64,000 nucleotides of DNA from Alphaproteobacteria bacterium 32-64-14 (GCA_002280725.1 NCEM01000003.1:34252-98251), one strand, 5' to 3'; positions 33,186-41,592 are shown, counted from the stretch's first letter. Made by a program: numbers and translations. The notes: generated by a model not told the origin, from the sequence alone.

Positions 33186-33968
33186 ATGACCGATGCAGCG
33201 CGCCTCATACCGTTCGACGGCCTTACCAATTTCAGGGATTTCGGCGGCTATCGCGCCGGAGACCGCACCATTGCGACGGGGCGGTTCTTCCGCTCGGCGA
33301 ACCATGCGCTGGCGAGCGAGGCGGACCTCAAGCGGCTGGCGGCGATGGGGATTGCGGCGGTGGTGGACCTGCGGCGGCCATCCGAGCGCGAGCGGTCGCC
33401 CTCGCGCCGGTGGGAGGGGTTTTCGGCCGCGCTGATCGAGAACCATGACGCTGACGAAGGCTCGCTGTCGTGGGATGCGTTCATGGGCGAGTGGGACATG
33501 CAGGCGCCGTCGTATGGCGTGTTCCTGACGCGCTATTACGAGGAGGCGCCGTACCTGCCGCGCATCCTCGACCTGTTCACGCGCTACTTCGAGACGCTGG
33601 CGACGAGTGAGGGCGCGGTGGTGGTGCACTGTGCGGCGGGCAAGGACCGCACGGGCCTGGCGGTTGCGCTGACGCATATGATGGTGGGCGTGCACAAGGA
33701 CGATGTGGTGGCGGACTATCTGCTGACCAACACGTCCGGGCGTTTTGAAACGCACGGCGCCAACTGGCGCGAGATGATCCGCCAGCATCGCGGCGCGGCG
33801 CCGGATATGGACACGATGCGCTACATCATGAGCGTGCAGCCGGAATATCTCGAACGCTCGCTGGCCGTGATCGCGGAGCGCCATGGCGGCGTTGAGGGCT
33901 ATCTGCGCGATGCGCTGGGCGTGGATGCGCGGAAGCGGGCCGCGATTGAGGCGCGGTTGTTTGGATAG
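33186..33968 (+). CDS. Tyrosine-protein phosphatase (dual-specificity type)
   Basis: This 260-residue cysteine phosphatase has the P-loop VVVHCAAGKDRTG (Cys149, Arg155) after the start FDGLTNFRDFGGY and VVDLRRPSER. This pattern defines the tyrosine or lipid phosphatase family that includes bacterial LipA/MptpB-like enzymes (NFRD...GG, HCxAGKDRTG). Substrates can be phosphotyrosine or phosphoinositides, and the sequence does not decide. The ATG at 33186 gives the conserved N-terminus; the longer frame upstream is not conserved. Confidence 0.92.
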   Translation: MTDAARLIPFDGLTNFRDFGGYRAGDRTIATGRFFRSANHALASEADLKRLAAMGIAAVVDLRRPSERERSPSRRWEGFSAALIENHDADEGSLSWDAFMGEWDMQAPSYGVFLTRYYEEAPYLPRILDLFTRYFETLATSEGAVVVHCAAGKDRTGLAVALTHMMVGVHKDDVVADYLLTNTSGRFETHGANWREMIRQHRGAAPDMDTMRYIMSVQPEYLERSLAVIAERHGGVEGYLRDALGVDARKRAAIEARLFG

Positions 33969-33997
33969 GTTGCTGGCCGGCTTCGCGATACGACGGC

Positions 33998-34112
33998 GAG
34001 CACGGCCTCGTCCTTCGACAGGCTCAGGATGAGGCCTCCGATGGTCTCACCATGAAGAACTATCGATGACCACTAAGCGCCTCATCCTGAGCCTGTCGAA
34101 GGACGAGGCGCG
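33998..34112. repeat. Palindromic repeat, family A (copy 3)
   Basis: Arms CTCGTCCTTCGACAGGCTCA and GGATGAGGC pair with GCCTCATCC and TGAGCCTGTCGAAGGACGAG, with a 40-base loop. It lies between the phosphatase and the response-regulator pair. Confidence 0.85.
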
Positions 34113-34174
34113 TGTCGGCGCGTTGCGGCTCGCTGCTGCGCAGCGACTTCCGGGCAGGGGCCCGGCGGTCCAGA

Positions 34175-35086
34175 TTACGCCACGTCGCTCTTCTTCTCGT
34201 GGGCCGAGTGGATCTTCTTGTTGACCAGGCGCTCAAGTTCGTTGGCGACGGAGGTGCGGTGGAGGAAGGCTTCTTCCGGCATGTCGAGGATGATCGCGAT
34301 CGTGCGGAAATGGTATTTCACCACGTCGATGTCGTAGGTGTCGGTCATGCCGACGCCCTCGATGTAGCGGAGCGAGGAGTTCCACACCTTCACGATGGTG
34401 TCGTCGCCGAGATGAGAGACTTCGGCGCTGTTCTGCTGCAGCATGCGGTACATGCTGCGGATGCCGGTGGTGCGGTCGTTGACGGTGCGGTCGGCGTATT
34501 CGTTGAGGTTCGAGACGATCGCGCGCAGCTTGAAGGCGTTTTCCTTCGACTGTTCGGTGCGGGCGTTCTGCGGCGGCTCGTCGGTGAGGCGGCGCCACGG
34601 GCCGGCGTAGGCCGGGTCTTCCTTGCGGCGGCGGCAAGGGCCGACATAGTTGCGGCTGTCGATGAACTTGCGCGGGCGCAGGACAACTTCCTCGATGCGC
34701 GAGAGCACGCCCTGGGCGGAGACCGGCTTCAGGAGGAATTCGTTGATGCCGGTCTGGCGGGCGGACATCAGCTGTTCGTGGTCGATGGCGCCGGCGAGCA
34801 GGATGATCGGCGTTTCGCGCGACATGCCGGTGGAGTTGCGGCGGACTTCGCGCGTGAATTCGAGGCCGGACATGCGGCCGGCGTCCCAATCCACGAAGAC
34901 GATATCCGGCTTGAACGTGCGGCCCAGCGTGAACGCCTCGATGGCGGTTGCGGCCGCGTTGATGTTGGTGATCATCAGGCGGCGCAGCGAATCCGCGATG
35001 ACGCCACGCATGTAGGCGTTGGGGTCAACGACAAGCACTTTCATGCGCTTGAGCTGGTCGGGCGAGATGGTGCGTTCGTCGGTCAT
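34175..35086 (-). CDS. Response regulator (CheY-like receiver plus helical C-terminus)
   Basis: The receiver domain (about 15-130) has Asp66 (IVFVDWDAG) as phosphoacceptor, an acid-pocket Asp21 (VVDPNAYM) and Lys120 in FLLKPVS. The C-terminal region is helical and starts with the motif NYVGPCRRRKEDP. No DNA-binding output domain is seen, so this may signal by protein contact. It starts at 35086, sharing one base with the stop of the upstream paralogue. Such alphaproteobacterial regulators often have GPDRRR in this position; here Cys replaces Asp. Confidence 0.9.
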   Translation of the reverse strand: MTDERTISPDQLKRMKVLVVDPNAYMRGVIADSLRRLMITNINAAATAIEAFTLGRTFKPDIVFVDWDAGRMSGLEFTREVRRNSTGMSRETPIILLAGAIDHEQLMSARQTGINEFLLKPVSAQGVLSRIEEVVLRPRKFIDSRNYVGPCRRRKEDPAYAGPWRRLTDEPPQNARTEQSKENAFKLRAIVSNLNEYADRTVNDRTTGIRSMYRMLQQNSAEVSHLGDDTIVKVWNSSLRYIEGVGMTDTYDIDVVKYHFRTIAIILDMPEEAFLHRTSVANELERLVNKKIHSAHEKKSDVA

Positions 35087-35979
35087 CAGGCTGCGAGCTT
35101 CTTCTGGATGGCCTTGCCGAGAGCGATCGCGACGCTGTCGCGGGCTTCGGCGTAGTTGGCGGGCAGGGCGGCGAGTTGTTCGAGCGCGGTGAGCGCGGTG
35201 TCGATCACGATGGGGTCGATCTGGCCCAGGGGTGTGGCGACGGCGATGTAGGACTCGAAAGAGGCGAGACCCGCGTGCAGCGCGTGATCCTTTTGTTCGA
35301 CGGCGATAGATTTTGCCGTCTTCAGTTCTTCCATCGCAGCGCCGAGTGTTTCAGGGCGGCTGGCGCGGACGGCGGCGCAGATTTCGCGCAGGCGGGTGAG
35401 CGCGCGGCGGATCGGCGTTTCGCGCGCGACTTCGTCCTGGTCGATCATGGCGGGGCGTTCGGCGGTGCGCTCGCCCGCGCGGCGCTTGGCGCCGTAATAG
35501 TCGGCCGGGTTCTTCCGGCGGCGGCAGGGGCCGAGATAGACCGAGCAATCGACGAAGGGACGCGGCGTCTCGACGACCATCTGCAGGCGTTGCTGAAGGG
35601 CGGCGGGCGAAATGGGCTTGGCGAGGAATTCGTCGACGCCAGCGTCGCGGCCGTTGATCACCGTCTGGCGCGTGAGGCCCGAGGTGACGAGGATGGCGGG
35701 GAGGCGGCAGATGCGCTCATCCGGCATGCGGCGCAGCTGGCGCACGAAGGCGAGGGCATCGAACGGGTCGCCCTCTTCCCAGGAGACGAGCAGGACATCA
35801 ATCGTGCGCTCGACCAGGAAGGCGGCGGCCATATCGGCGTCGCGGGCGCTGGAGATGGTGGTGACGTTGAGGTTGCGCAGGATCTCGCCGATCAGCCCGC
35901 GGCTGAAGGAATTCGCATCGACTACAAGCGCGGAGACAGATCGCGGCTTGAGCGGCCGAGGTTTCCTCGGATCTTGCAT
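35086..35979 (-). CDS. Response-regulator-like protein lacking the phosphoacceptor Asp
   Basis: A receiver-like domain aligns residue for residue with the downstream paralogue, but the phosphoacceptor position is Ser66 (VLLVSWEEGD) instead of Asp. The acid-pocket Asp21 (VVDANSFS) and Lys121 (FLAKPIS) remain. The motif VYLGPCRRRKNP follows, then a helical C-terminal half. It is probably a pseudo-receiver that works independently of phosphorylation or dimerises with its partner. The ATG at 35979 was chosen over the longer frame to 36120, where the extra 47 residues are unconserved. The two genes overlap by one base and form an operon. Confidence 0.88.
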   Translation of the reverse strand: MQDPRKPRPLKPRSVSALVVDANSFSRGLIGEILRNLNVTTISSARDADMAAAFLVERTIDVLLVSWEEGDPFDALAFVRQLRRMPDERICRLPAILVTSGLTRQTVINGRDAGVDEFLAKPISPAALQQRLQMVVETPRPFVDCSVYLGPCRRRKNPADYYGAKRRAGERTAERPAMIDQDEVARETPIRRALTRLREICAAVRASRPETLGAAMEELKTAKSIAVEQKDHALHAGLASFESYIAVATPLGQIDPIVIDTALTALEQLAALPANYAEARDSVAIALGKAIQKKLAA

Positions 35980-36179
35980 CTGGCAGGTCCACCCGTTCTG
36001 AGTTCGATTATTACGGTAAACCAGCAAGGTAATTTTCCGGTTGAGACGCCCGGGCCGATTTGGCGAATGGCCGTTAACCTCTCGGGTGAGCCAAACGGCG
36101 AAAAACCGGCGTTTCGTCAATAATTTGGCTTTTGATGTGTAAGTTGCTACATTGATTGGATGGCGTTTGGAGTTTCGCT

Positions 36180-36686
36180 TTGTCTGACGATGAAAAACTC
36201 GACCAGCGCATCCAACTCGTGGCTTCGCAAAGCTTCGGGAAGGATGTCGACGACTGGCGGCGCACGCAGCAGGACCTGCCGAGCAGGTCCGAGGCGATCC
36301 GCCGGCTGGTCTATCTGGGGCTGCAGCATGAACAGGAACATCCGATGCGCATGATCACCGCGATCGTCCGTCCGCACCGCTATGAGGCTGTGCGCGAGGC
36401 GCTGACCAAGCTGGGCGTATCGGGCATCACGGCGACGCAGGTGCAGGGCTTTGGCCGCCAGCGCGGGCAGACGGAGTTCTATCGCGGCAACGAGTATTCG
36501 ACGTCGGAAGTGCCCAAGGTGCGCATCGATGTGGCGGTGGCGTCGGGCATGGCCGAGGCCGTGATCGAGGCGATCCAGAAGGTGGCGGGATCCGGCAAGA
36601 TCGGCGACGGGAAAATTTTCGTCTCGGGGCTCACTGAAGTGGTGCGGATACGCACGGGTGAGCGGGACGAGAAGGCGCTGGATTAG
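36180..36686 (+). CDS. P-II signalling protein fused to an N-terminal ribbon-helix-helix-like domain
   Basis: Two parts in one open frame. Residues about 8-49 (RIQLVASQSFGKDVDDWRR...LPSRSEAIRRLVYLGL) look like an RHH DNA-binding domain. Residues 56-168 are a P-II domain with T-loop GFGRQRGQTEFYRGNEY (uridylylation Tyr51 in P-II numbering), a variant T-loop end STSEVPK, and KIGDGKIFV of the ATP site. P-II senses 2-oxoglutarate and ATP/ADP. TTG at 36180 has GGAG 7 bases upstream; ATG 36345, with AGGA upstream, is the usual P-II start, so a separate short P-II could also be made. No amtB is adjacent. Confidence 0.82.
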   Translation: MSDDEKLDQRIQLVASQSFGKDVDDWRRTQQDLPSRSEAIRRLVYLGLQHEQEHPMRMITAIVRPHRYEAVREALTKLGVSGITATQVQGFGRQRGQTEFYRGNEYSTSEVPKVRIDVAVASGMAEAVIEAIQKVAGSGKIGDGKIFVSGLTEVVRIRTGERDEKALD

Positions 36687-36722
36687 GGGTTAGGGAGTAG
36701 GGAATGGGAGTAGGTTGCCTCC

Positions 36723-36753
36723 TTGACGCAAGCGGGAGTAGGATTTAATCCTA
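36723..36753 (+). promoter_or_regulatory. Promoter and palindromic operator of the ParDE-type pair
   Basis: TAGGATTTAATCCTA (36739-36753) has 7-bp arms around one base. TTGACG (36723-36728) precedes it, and the palindrome covers the expected -10. This is the usual layout for autorepression by a ParD-type antitoxin, with the start codon 17 bases further on. Confidence 0.6.
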
Positions 36754-36769
36754 TCGGGCGAGGATAGCC

Positions 36770-37048
36770 ATGCGGTCGACCAAACAGCTCAGCGTCACGC
36801 TTCCCAACGAGATGGCGAAGGAAGTCGCAGCAAAGGTCGCTTCCGGCGAATACGCGAGCGAAAGCGAAGTCATTCGCGACGGGCTGCGCGCGCTGCAGGC
36901 GCGGGACAGGGCGGTCGATCAGTGGCTGAGCGGCGAAGTTGGCGACATCTACGATCGGCTCAAGGCCGATCCGTCACGCGCGCGCTCATCTTCTGACGTC
37001 AAGGCATCGCTGGCGCGGGCGCACAAGCGCAATTCCAGCCGCGCATGA
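36770..37048 (+). CDS. ParD-like type II antitoxin
   Basis: A 92-residue CopG/RHH protein: the N-terminal strand STKQLSVTLPNEMAKEVAAK leads to helices with EYASESEVIRDGLRALQ, the ParD pattern. The C-terminal tail is polar and disordered, as needed to wrap the toxin. The toxin gene overlaps its stop by 4 bases. The palindrome upstream is the likely autoregulatory operator. Cytoplasmic DNA-binding repressor and antitoxin. Confidence 0.92.
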   Translation: MRSTKQLSVTLPNEMAKEVAAKVASGEYASESEVIRDGLRALQARDRAVDQWLSGEVGDIYDRLKADPSRARSSSDVKASLARAHKRNSSRA

Positions 37049-37356
37049 CCCGGCCCCGGGATGTGCTGTATTCGCCCGAGGCCGAGGCCCAGATCGTCGC
37101 GTTGTGCGATTATCTCGCGGCCCGTGCTTCGCCATCCGCTGCCGAAGCCTACACCAACGCGATCGTCGACCGCTGCGATCAAATTGGCGAGTTGCCTCTG
37201 GCCGGCATTGCGCGTGACGATATTCGCCGTGGCTTGAGGACGACGTTCTTTCGCAAGCGGGTTGTGATCGCGTACGCCGTCGCCGCGAAAGCCGTGACCA
37301 TCCTCGCCATTTTTTATGGCGGGCAGGACTGGGAAAGCCTGCTTCGAGAGGAGTGA
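37045..37356 (+). CDS. ParE/RelE-family toxin
   Basis: The 103-residue protein shows the RelE/ParE fold elements: VLYSPEAEAQIVALCDYLAA at the start, the PLAGIARDDIRRGLRTTFFRKRVVIAY core and AILAIFYGGQDWESLLREE at the end. ParE toxins poison gyrase; RelE-like ones cleave mRNA. The close ParD-type partner favours ParE. It overlaps the antitoxin stop by 4 bases (ATGA), so translation is coupled. Confidence 0.92.
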   Translation: MTRPRDVLYSPEAEAQIVALCDYLAARASPSAAEAYTNAIVDRCDQIGELPLAGIARDDIRRGLRTTFFRKRVVIAYAVAAKAVTILAIFYGGQDWESLLREE

Positions 37357-37393
37357 TTGGATGGCGGTAGAGAGTGGGCAATAGGGCCACGGT

Positions 37394-37499
37394 GTCATTC
37401 TCGGGCTTGTCCCGAAAATCCTGGTTGCCCACCGCGAAGGGATCGCCAGACCTCCTGCGCTGATCCAACCGAGATTCTCGGGACAAGCCCGAGAATGAC
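37394..37499. repeat. Palindromic repeat, family B (copy 1)
   Basis: GTCATTCTCGGGCTTGTCCC and GGGACAAGCCCGAGAATGAC are the arm ends of this 106-base element. It follows the toxin gene. Other copies are at 47.2 kb and, diverged and in frame, inside the gene at 51.1 kb. Confidence 0.85.
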
Positions 37500-37511
37500 T
37501 CCGCGATGACC

Positions 37512-37994
37512 TTACAGCTTCACCGGCTTCCGCGGGCGTTCCTTGGGCAGGATGCGGTCGTGGGGCCCGGGCGGCTTGTCCTTGTTGAACAGGGTGACGA
37601 GGGCGCGCCAGATCAGCCAGAAGGGCAGCACGGCGAGGGCGCCGAGCAGAAGCGGGAGGCCACCATTCTGGGCGGCCCAGGCGGCGATGTTGACGACACC
37701 GTTGATGATCTGGCCGACGCCTTCGCCGAGGGTGAAGCCTTCGCCGAACGGGTTGAAGCTGCCGGCCTGGAAGATGGCGCCCACGATCACGCAGACGATG
37801 ACGAGGCGCGTCCAGCCCTTCCAGCCGACATTGAACATGCGACCGGAGAAGGACATGGGCGGGCGCGTGCGGCCGCGCGGCTCGTTATCCCAGAAGGGGT
37901 CGGCCGAGTTCACCGGCTCGAAAGTCGCGTCCGTCACCTTGGCGGGCACGTTGGGGGCGGGACGGTGCGTGTCGTGCGCCTTCGGGTCGGCCAT
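37512..37994 (-). CDS. Hypothetical membrane protein (possibly DUF6460)
   Basis: 160 residues: a polar N-terminal half, then two helices (WTRLVIVCVIVGAIFQAGSF and GLPLLLGALAVLPFWLIWRA) and a polar basic tail. The loop GFTLGEGVGQIINGVVNIAAW and the overall layout recall DUF6460, but the similarity is slight. It sits in the inner membrane. Start at 37994 is the first ATG. No operon partner: the family B repeat lies on one side and MscS is 118 bases away on the other. Function unknown. Confidence 0.75.
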   Translation of the reverse strand: MADPKAHDTHRPAPNVPAKVTDATFEPVNSADPFWDNEPRGRTRPPMSFSGRMFNVGWKGWTRLVIVCVIVGAIFQAGSFNPFGEGFTLGEGVGQIINGVVNIAAWAAQNGGLPLLLGALAVLPFWLIWRALVTLFNKDKPPGPHDRILPKERPRKPVKL

Positions 37995-38112
37995 TCCGGT
38001 TCCTTTGGCCCTGATTCACGGGCGTCCATGCTCGGAGACTAGCAGCGCTCCGCGGCAAATCCATGGCCGGCGCGGGCCGGCGGGCGGGCTTGTGCGGTAC
38101 GCTGCGGGGGCG

Positions 38113-39279
38113 TCAGCCGCTGGCGCCGGGGTCTTCCTCCGGGGCTGCTTTGACAGGCGGGCGGAGCTTGTGGGGCGGCAGGTTCTGCTGCTCTTTCGTG
38201 ATGGCGACCTGGTGTGGGTACGGGATGGAAATGCCGTTGCGGTCGAACGCCTGTTTGACGTTGAGGATCGCGTCGCAGCGTGCGTCCCACCAGTCGGAGT
38301 TCGAGACCCAGGCGCGGGCGCGCAGATCGACCGAGGACGTGGCGAGTTCGACGACCTTGACCCAGATGGGCGGCTCCGAGCGGATGCGCTTGTCGGCGCC
38401 GAGCACATCCTGGATGATGCGGATCGCGAGATCGGCGTCGTCGTCGTAGTCGATCGAGAAGAGCAGGTCGAGGCGGCGCAGGCTGCGGGCGGAGGAGTTG
38501 ATGATGACATCGCCCCACGCCTTGTCGTTGGTGACGACGACTTCGCGATTGTCGAGCGTGTTGAGAACTGTCGTGAACGGCGTGATGTCTGCGACCGTGC
38601 CATCCTGCCCTGCGATGCGGACGTTGTCGCCGATGCGGTAGGGGCGGAAGACGGCGATGACGACGCCGGCGGCGACGGCCTTCAGCGTATCCTGCAGCGC
38701 CAGGGCGATGGCGAGGCCTGCGGCGCCGACGATGGCGAGCAGGGAGGCGGTGTCGAAGCCGAACTGCTGGAGCGCGGCGATGAGTCCGACCGCGAAAGCG
38801 CCGAAGCGGACGAGGGCGCCGAGGAAGGTGAACAGGGTTTCGCCGCCGGCGTGGGCGCGATCGACCTTCTTGCCAAACTTGCGCACGCGCGAGCCGAGCC
38901 ACGCGCCGAGAAACCAGACGCCGACAAGGATGGCGAGGCCACGCAGCGCGGCGATGCCCCATGCCTCAGCCTGCTCGAGCGGGAAGCCGAACAGGAGATT
39001 GGCGGCGATGGCGAGGCCGACCGAGAAGAAGGACAGGCGGATCAGCGTGCCGAAGATATCGATCATGACATGATCGGCGGTCTTCTCCTCGCCACCCTCG
39101 ACCTTCTTGTGGCGCAGGCCGGACAGGCGGTTGGAGATGATGACGAGAATGCGGGCCGCGATGACGCCCAGCCCATATCCGATCAGCAGCGCCAGGCCGG
39201 ACCACATCCAGCGCTGGTAGAGCCCGTCATAATCCAGCGCCCAGACGCGGAAGGCCTCGAATTGCTGCTGGAAATCCAT
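38113..39279 (-). CDS. Mechanosensitive ion channel (MscS family)
   Basis: The 388-residue protein has five to six hydrophobic segments. The last is the pore helix, ASLLAIVGAAGLAIALALQD, followed by the MscS beta-domain start VIAVFRPYRIGDNVRIAGQDGTVADI and ITPFTTVLNTLDNREVVVTN. The C-terminal alpha/beta domain (RSLRRLDLLFSIDYDDDADL) follows. It releases osmolytes under membrane tension. Alanine/glycine packing along the pore helix fits the family. Inner membrane; single gene. Confidence 0.95.
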   Translation of the reverse strand: MDFQQQFEAFRVWALDYDGLYQRWMWSGLALLIGYGLGVIAARILVIISNRLSGLRHKKVEGGEEKTADHVMIDIFGTLIRLSFFSVGLAIAANLLFGFPLEQAEAWGIAALRGLAILVGVWFLGAWLGSRVRKFGKKVDRAHAGGETLFTFLGALVRFGAFAVGLIAALQQFGFDTASLLAIVGAAGLAIALALQDTLKAVAAGVVIAVFRPYRIGDNVRIAGQDGTVADITPFTTVLNTLDNREVVVTNDKAWGDVIINSSARSLRRLDLLFSIDYDDDADLAIRIIQDVLGADKRIRSEPPIWVKVVELATSSVDLRARAWVSNSDWWDARCDAILNVKQAFDRNGISIPYPHQVAITKEQQNLPPHKLRPPVKAAPEEDPGASG

Positions 39280-39355
39280 GCGTGAATCGGTCCGCTGCGC
39301 TGCTTCCCTGCTGACCTAATGCCAAATTGCGGATGGCCCAAGGTCTTTGGGGTGC

Positions 39356-39374
39356 GGGCGGGCTTTCGCCCGCC
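39356..39374 (-). terminator. Terminator-like hairpin after the SLT-domain lipoprotein
   Basis: GGCGGGC/GCCCGCC stem around TTTC, followed by further CGGGC palindromes up to 39408. It lies just beyond the stop of the lipoprotein gene. It lacks a T tract and may be a repeat rather than a terminator. Confidence 0.5.
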
Positions 39375-39394
39375 GGCGGGCTAGCGGGCGGCCT

Positions 39395-39871
39395 TTAGCC
39401 CGCTGGAGCGGTTTTCTTGTAGCAGCCCCAATGGCTCTGCATGTTCAACGACCAGGCGAGCGCGGTGGCGAAGATCTGTGCGCGGGCATCAAGCAGGCCG
39501 CCGCTGCGATAGGTGTTCCACGTGTCGTTCCACGTGCCGGCGACGTACTGGAAGAGGCCGGTGTAAGGGCCAGCCGGATTGACCACGGCGACGCGGCCGC
39601 CGGACTCGCACATCATGACGTCGTACATGCGCTCTGCGCTGTCGGCATAGGGATGCTTCACGCGGGCTTCGGCGATCCACGTGCGGTAGATGGCGAGGGT
39701 TTGCGCGCCGGGCGCAGCGCGGGGATTAGCGGGCAGGTCTGCGGGAGCAGGTGAGGCCGACGGGATCGCTTCGGGCGGGACCGGATTCGACGTGGCGCAG
39801 GCGGCCAGTGCGAAGGTCAACATTGCGCCGAGCGCGATGTGGCGAAGCGTGTGCAGCGCTGCGTGGTTCAT
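39395..39871 (-). CDS. Transglycosylase-like lipoprotein (lysozyme fold)
   Basis: A type II signal peptide with lipobox LAAC is followed by a proline-rich linker and a small lysozyme-like domain. MMCESGG provides the catalytic Glu, and PYTGLFQYVAGTWNDTWN and ATALAWSLNMQSHWGCY are typical of SLT/Rpf-like domains. It probably cleaves peptidoglycan glycan strands at the outer membrane. The two cysteines (in MMCES and WGCYK) may form a disulfide. 158 residues. Confidence 0.88.
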   Translation of the reverse strand: MNHAALHTLRHIALGAMLTFALAACATSNPVPPEAIPSASPAPADLPANPRAAPGAQTLAIYRTWIAEARVKHPYADSAERMYDVMMCESGGRVAVVNPAGPYTGLFQYVAGTWNDTWNTYRSGGLLDARAQIFATALAWSLNMQSHWGCYKKTAPAG

Positions 39872-39954
39872 TCCTCATCCCCCATCCGGCGTTCTGCCAT
39901 TCGTGCTGAAACTATCATGGGACAGTTTACGCGCGAAGTCGTGCGCGGTTCACG

Positions 39955-41592
39955 CTAGCCGGCCAGCATCGCCTCCAGCGTTTCGATGCGGTCGGCATCG
40001 CGTGAGGGTTTGTCCCAGCGGATGCGGTGGATGCGAGGGAAGCGCATGGCGAGGCCGGAGCGGTGGCGGGGCGAGCGTTGGAGACCCTCAAAGGCGACTT
40101 CTAGGACGAGGCCCTGGTCTGCGTTCGCGATGACGGAGCGGACGGGGCCGAAGCGTTCGCGCTCGTTCTCGCGGACGAAGCGGTCGAGCTGGGTGAGTTC
40201 GTCATCGGTGAAGCCGAAATAGGCTTTTCCGACGGGGGTGAGTTCTTCACCGGCTTCCGTGGTGCGCCAGACGCCGAAGGTGAAATCGGAATAGAGGCCG
40301 GAGCGTTTGCCGTGGCCGCGTTGCGCGTACATCAGCACGGCGTCGACGAGGAAGGGGTTGCGCTTCCACTTGTACCACTGGCCGGCGGGGCGGCCGGGGA
40401 CGTAGAGCGAGGTCCAGCGCTTGAGCATCAGGCCCTCGATCTCGCGCGTGGGCGGATTGGTGCGCAGGTCTTCGAGGGCAGTGGCGTCTGCGAACGGGAC
40501 GAGGGCGGAGAGATCGATGCGTGGATTGTCGAGCGTGACGACAAAGCGTTCGAGGCGTTTGCGGCGTTCGGCGAAGGGGAGCGGGCGGAGGTCTTCGGCG
40601 CCTTCCTGCATGATGTCGTAGGCGCGCAGCATGGCGGGGCGTTCGGCCATCTGCTTGGGCGTGACGGTCTTGCGGTTGAGGCGTTGCTGGAGCTCGTTGA
40701 AGGAGGCGACGCCGCCTTCAGGCGAGCGGATCAGGAGTTCGCCATCGAGGGCTGCGTTGAAGTCGGCGGCTTCCAGCAGGTCGGGGAAGGCGTTGGAGAT
40801 GTCGTCGCCATTGCGGGTGTAGAGGCGGCGGACGCCCTGGTCGGCGACGAGTTGCACACGGACGCCATCCCACTTCCATTCGGCGGCGAAGTCTGTGGGG
40901 GAGATGCGGCTTGGGTCGATTTCCTCGGCGGCGAGGCGCTCGGTCTTGTCGAGCAGCGGGTGGGCCAGCATGGGCGGGCGGAAGGGCGAGAGCGCAGAGG
41001 CGATGGGCTTGGGCGCGCGGCCTTCGAGCCAGGCGAACAGGTCTGTGTAGGGCGGTGTGAGGCCGTGCCAGAGTTCTTCGATCTCCGCGACATCGACCTT
41101 GCCCCCTTCTTTTGGGCCGAAATCCGCGAGCGCCTGCCGGGCAAGGCGCGCGGAGACGCCGATGCGCAGGCCGCCGGTGACCAGCTTCAGCAGCGCCCAG
41201 CGGCCGGTGGAGTTGAGGGCGTCGAGCCAGCTTTCGGTGAGGCGCAACCCTTCGGCCTTTGTGGACTCCATCAGCGTCTCGACCACCTCGCCAAGATCGG
41301 GCGAGCGGTTGGCGCCGGGGCGCGGCGGCCAGATCAGCGAGATCGTCTCCGCGAGATCGCCGACATAGTCGTAGGAGAGCTGGAACAGCACAGGGTCCAC
41401 GCGGGCGGCGACGAGTTCGCGGACGGCGGCGGGTTTCATCGAAGGGATCGACAGGTCGCCGGTGATCGCCGCGATGGCCCAGCCGCGCGAGGGATCGGGC
41501 GTGTGGCGCAGATAGTCGATGATCAGCTGGAGCTTCGCATTGCGCGAGGGCGTGAGCACCAGCCTTTCAAGGAGCGCGGCGAAGGACTGCAT
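39955..41592 (-). CDS. Cisplatin damage response ATP-dependent DNA ligase
   Basis: The 545-residue protein has an N-terminal DNA-binding domain, nucleotidyltransferase motif I (AAEWKWDGVRVQ, adenylated Lys240), RNGDDISNAFPD and LDGELLIR. The C-terminal OB domain contains MYAQRGHGKRSGLYSDFTFG. It belongs to the bacterial ligase family of the Lhr-Lig-Exo-Pe DNA-damage cluster. The exonuclease partner is at 46.1 kb and the helicase and phosphoesterase are at 59-62 kb, so the set is split. The start at 41592 is the first ATG. Confidence 0.95.
   Translation of the reverse strand: MQSFAALLERLVLTPSRNAKLQLIIDYLRHTPDPSRGWAIAAITGDLSIPSMKPAAVRELVAARVDPVLFQLSYDYVGDLAETISLIWPPRPGANRSPDLGEVVETLMESTKAEGLRLTESWLDALNSTGRWALLKLVTGGLRIGVSARLARQALADFGPKEGGKVDVAEIEELWHGLTPPYTDLFAWLEGRAPKPIASALSPFRPPMLAHPLLDKTERLAAEEIDPSRISPTDFAAEWKWDGVRVQLVADQGVRRLYTRNGDDISNAFPDLLEAADFNAALDGELLIRSPEGGVASFNELQQRLNRKTVTPKQMAERPAMLRAYDIMQEGAEDLRPLPFAERRKRLERFVVTLDNPRIDLSALVPFADATALEDLRTNPPTREIEGLMLKRWTSLYVPGRPAGQWYKWKRNPFLVDAVLMYAQRGHGKRSGLYSDFTFGVWRTTEAGEELTPVGKAYFGFTDDELTQLDRFVRENERERFGPVRSVIANADQGLVLEVAFEGLQRSPRHRSGLAMRFPRIHRIRWDKPSRDADRIETLEAMLAG

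Noticed and set aside
31440..34112. CRISPR-like array from repeated palindromes
   Set aside because: Copies are far apart at irregular spacing, with no spacers of uniform length and no cas genes.
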